This document shows, in pieces, positions 4,565-6,044 of a stretch of DNA of 6,044 nt. How positions within the stretch are numbered: the stretch's first letter is position 1; every line of letters starts with the position of its first letter. The stretch is from Methanomassiliicoccaceae archaeon. Lineage in GTDB: Archaea; Thermoplasmatota; Thermoplasmata; Methanomassiliicoccales; Methanomethylophilaceae. Made by a program: the position numbers and the translations under genes. The notes beneath the pieces were generated by a model. It worked only from the letters and a program-made list of their open reading frames with translations. It made no database searches and was not told the origin of the DNA. The stretch covers positions 1 to 6,044 of the forward strand of contig JAIRJQ010000126.1 in assembly GCA_031260545.1 (NCBI GenBank). Reading direction: 5' to 3'.

Positions 4565-5656
4565 ATGGATGAGAACGGGGACAGGATGGATGAGGTTGGC
4601 GGAACATTGATGGCCGATGCCGAAAAAGAATTATTCAGAGACGTTCGCGAGATCCTGAATAACGCCAGAAAGAAGACATATAATGCCATAAATTCTGCCA
4701 TGGTCGAGGCTTATTGGAATATCGGGAAGCTTATCGTTGAAAAACAAGGAGGAGCCGAACGTGCTGTCTATGGAGATGGTTTGATCGTCAATTTGTCAAA
4801 GCAGCTGGCAATAGAATATGGAAAAGGATTTGATGAACGTAACTTACGTTTTATGCGTCAATTCTATCTGACACTGCCGAATCGGAACGCACTGCGTACC
4901 GAATTGTCTTGGACACATTATCGTATGATAATGCGTGTGGAAAAACCTCAAGCCCGTGAGTATTATCTGAGGGAATGCGCCGAAGGGAACTGGAGCACAC
5001 GGCAATTGGAACGGCAGATAAACAGCTTTTGTTACGAACGCGTACTGGCGAGCCGAGATAAAGAAAAGGTGCGGGATGAGATCATACGAAAAGAACCTGC
5101 TATAACTCCGGCGGATGTCATAAAAGACCCGTATATATTGGACTTCGCAGGGTTACCGCAAGGCACGGAATATTTAGAATCCGAACTTGAATCTGCCCTC
5201 ATATCCCATTTGCAAAAATTCCTGCTGGAACTTGGGCGCGGCTTTACTTTTGAAGCGCGGCAGAAACGCATCTCTTTGGATGGCGATCATTTCTATATCG
5301 ATCTTGTCTTCTACAATTATATTCTGAAATGTTTTGTTATAGTCGATCTTAAGGCAGGTAAACTGACGCATCAGGATATCGGTCAGATGAGGATGTATGT
5401 CAACTATTACACACGGGAGCTTATGAATGATCACGATAATCATCCGATAGGCATCATCCTTTGTGCTGACAGGAATGAAAGCGTCGTCCGATATACTTTC
5501 CCGAAAGGAGGGGATCCGCAAATATTCACATCAAAATATAAACTCTGTTTGCCGACAGAAGAGGAACTCGCCCGTGAGATAGATTCGGAAAAGGAATTGA
5601 TCATCAGGGAAAAGATATTGCATAACGGAACAGAGAGTGGTGTCCCCCGGCGATAA
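4565..5656 (+). CDS. PD-(D/E)XK nuclease domain protein, DUF1016/YhcG family
   Basis: A 363-residue cytoplasmic protein of full length for the family. The N-terminal helical DUF1016_N region (about 15-160) shows the typical AYWNIGKLIVE, GDGLIVNLSKQLAIEYGKGF, NLRFMRQFY and LSWTHYRMIMRV segments. The C-terminal nuclease domain (about 185-340) contains KDPYILDF, RQKRISLDGDHFYIDLVFYN with D246, VIVDLK with D261 and K263, and GQMRMYV with Q274, so the catalytic core looks intact. The family is predicted to cleave DNA. It is common near type I restriction-modification and other defence genes, but its target is not established to my knowledge. It follows the metallopeptidase gene by 28 nt, probably in one transcript. 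Downstream ATGs at 4586 and 4610 are possible but have weaker ribosome sites. The patchy spread of the family suggests horizontal acquisition; I measured no codon bias. Confidence 0.92.
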   Translation: MDENGDRMDEVGGTLMADAEKELFRDVREILNNARKKTYNAINSAMVEAYWNIGKLIVEKQGGAERAVYGDGLIVNLSKQLAIEYGKGFDERNLRFMRQFYLTLPNRNALRTELSWTHYRMIMRVEKPQAREYYLRECAEGNWSTRQLERQINSFCYERVLASRDKEKVRDEIIRKEPAITPADVIKDPYILDFAGLPQGTEYLESELESALISHLQKFLLELGRGFTFEARQKRISLDGDHFYIDLVFYNYILKCFVIVDLKAGKLTHQDIGQMRMYVNYYTRELMNDHDNHPIGIILCADRNESVVRYTFPKGGDPQIFTSKYKLCLPTEEELAREIDSEKELIIREKILHNGTESGVPRR

Positions 5657-5940
5657 CACGTTCTTTCATCGTCCGACGTTGACGCCGGCCTCGGAACACT
5701 GACCCCGCCAGGGGTGTGTGTCGGGTCCCGGGGTTGTCTTCCGGTCACGGCCATGCGAAATCACATCGCGGCTACCGCAAGGACCCTAATAACGGGACCT
5801 CTGTACGCCGTCCCGTATCACGGATCCTCACTGATCAGATCCCATCATCAGAACGGCATTCGCGTGACCGATAACAGCAATATAAACATGCCGATGCCTA
5901 GACCTCCGTTCAGATATTATGAATGAATTGGACGAGAACA
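5657..5940. other. Gap between convergent genes, hairpin-rich, no supported gene
   Basis: This 284-base stretch separates the nuclease stop from the end of a minus-strand gene. It contains ACCCC-GCCA-GGGGT (5702-5715) within a wider GACCCCG/CGGGGTT pairing (5701-5707 with 5729-5735), CGGG-T-CCCG (5722-5730), the hairpin at 5792-5816 and GGATC/GATCC (5822-5826 with 5838-5842). The first part looks GC-rich relative to the nuclease gene. No tRNA T-loop motif, C/D-box pair or good terminator U-run was found. ORFs here are short, overlapping and without ribosome sites at proper spacing. A structured RNA or decayed sequence are both possible. Confidence 0.4.
5792..5816. repeat. Perfect 7-bp inverted repeat in the convergent gap
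   Basis: ACGGGAC (5792-5798) and GTCCCGT (5810-5816) are perfect arms around an 11-nt loop. On the minus strand the stem is followed by TATTAGGG, a poor U-run; on the plus strand there is none. It may be part of a termination region for either gene or of a structured RNA. Confidence 0.4.
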
Positions 5941-6044
5941 TCATTTCATTCCGTCAGGCACCATTGCAAGCATCTGATATATCTCAATTTTGTTTATTTT
6001 TTGTGCAGGGTCATTTTCCAACAGCGTACGTACTTCGTCAGCGG
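5941..6044 (-). CDS. C-terminal fragment of an unrecognised protein (5' part beyond window)
   Basis: The minus strand reads 34 codons in from the right edge to a TGA at 5941-5943, with the peptide starting ADEVRTLLENDPAQ, containing NKIEIYQMLAMVPDG and ending MK. The mixed hydrophobic and charged helical pattern looks like a real soluble protein end. I do not recognise the family. The gene converges on the nuclease gene. Being cut by the window edge, its start, length and function cannot be seen. Confidence 0.6.
   Translation of the reverse strand, partial: ADEVRTLLENDPAQKINKIEIYQMLAMVPDGMK

Noticed and set aside
5440..5754. Minus-strand ORF overlapping the nuclease C-terminus
   Set aside because: It lies antisense to the conserved nuclease domain and has no promoter or ribosome site.
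5848..5889. A 13-residue minus-strand peptide beginning MFILLLSV, preceded by a perfect GGAGGT (5902-5907)
   Set aside because: The spacing from GGAGGT to the ATG is 12 nt, the ORF is very short and it overlaps another small frame. It is too little to call a gene, though the ribosome-site match is notable.
5714..5926. A 70-codon plus-strand ORF in the convergent gap
   Set aside because: Low-complexity composition, no ribosome site, and it crosses several hairpins. Not supported as protein coding.
5827..5940. A 37-codon minus-strand ORF starting MFSSNSF one base after the stop of the right-edge gene
   Set aside because: No family resemblance, arginine- and histidine-rich start and no ribosome site. 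Most likely chance readthrough of the gap.

Overview
The window looks archaeal, most likely euryarchaeal. It carries an archaeal-type ATP-dependent DNA ligase and a Hef-type DEAH helicase. Several genes have TATA boxes about 26 nt before the likely transcript start, and Shine-Dalgarno sites are of the GAGGTG/GAGGAT type. Moderate GC, short intergenic gaps and the gene types would fit a Thermoplasmata or Methanomassiliicoccales-like methanogen lineage. That placement is inferred from overall impression, not from a marker gene. The visible stop codons are TGA (helicase, small membrane ORF, AhpD-like gene, metallopeptidase, right-edge gene) and TAA (HesB-like gene, nuclease); no TAG is used.

Left part (1-2850, minus strand): a DNA repair block. 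A Hef-like helicase without a nuclease domain is followed, six bases after its stop and in the same frame, by a 25-residue single-membrane-span ORF. A perfect GC-rich hairpin then separates it from the N-terminal two thirds of a DNA ligase that runs off the left edge.

Middle (2851-3700, minus strand): two small redox or iron-sulfur genes, each with its own promoter. One is a HesB/IscA-like protein of the type that has selenoprotein relatives. The other is an AhpD/carboxymuconolactone-decarboxylase-like protein that has lost the CxxC motif.

A divergent control region (3673-3855) holds outward-facing TATA boxes, a palindrome abutting the rightward TATA box, and a perfect hairpin that includes the Shine-Dalgarno of the rightward gene. 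The rightward unit (3856-5656, plus strand) is a HExxH zinc metallopeptidase-like protein followed 28 nt later by a DUF1016/YhcG-type PD-(D/E)XK nuclease. Both families are often seen near restriction-modification loci, so the pair may be a defence or genome-maintenance accessory unit. No modification or specificity subunit is visible here.

Right edge (5657-6044): about 280 bases between convergent genes, with no convincing ORF but several hairpins, then the last 34 codons of an unrecognised minus-strand gene. No tRNA, rRNA, CRISPR array, insertion sequence or attachment site was recognised.
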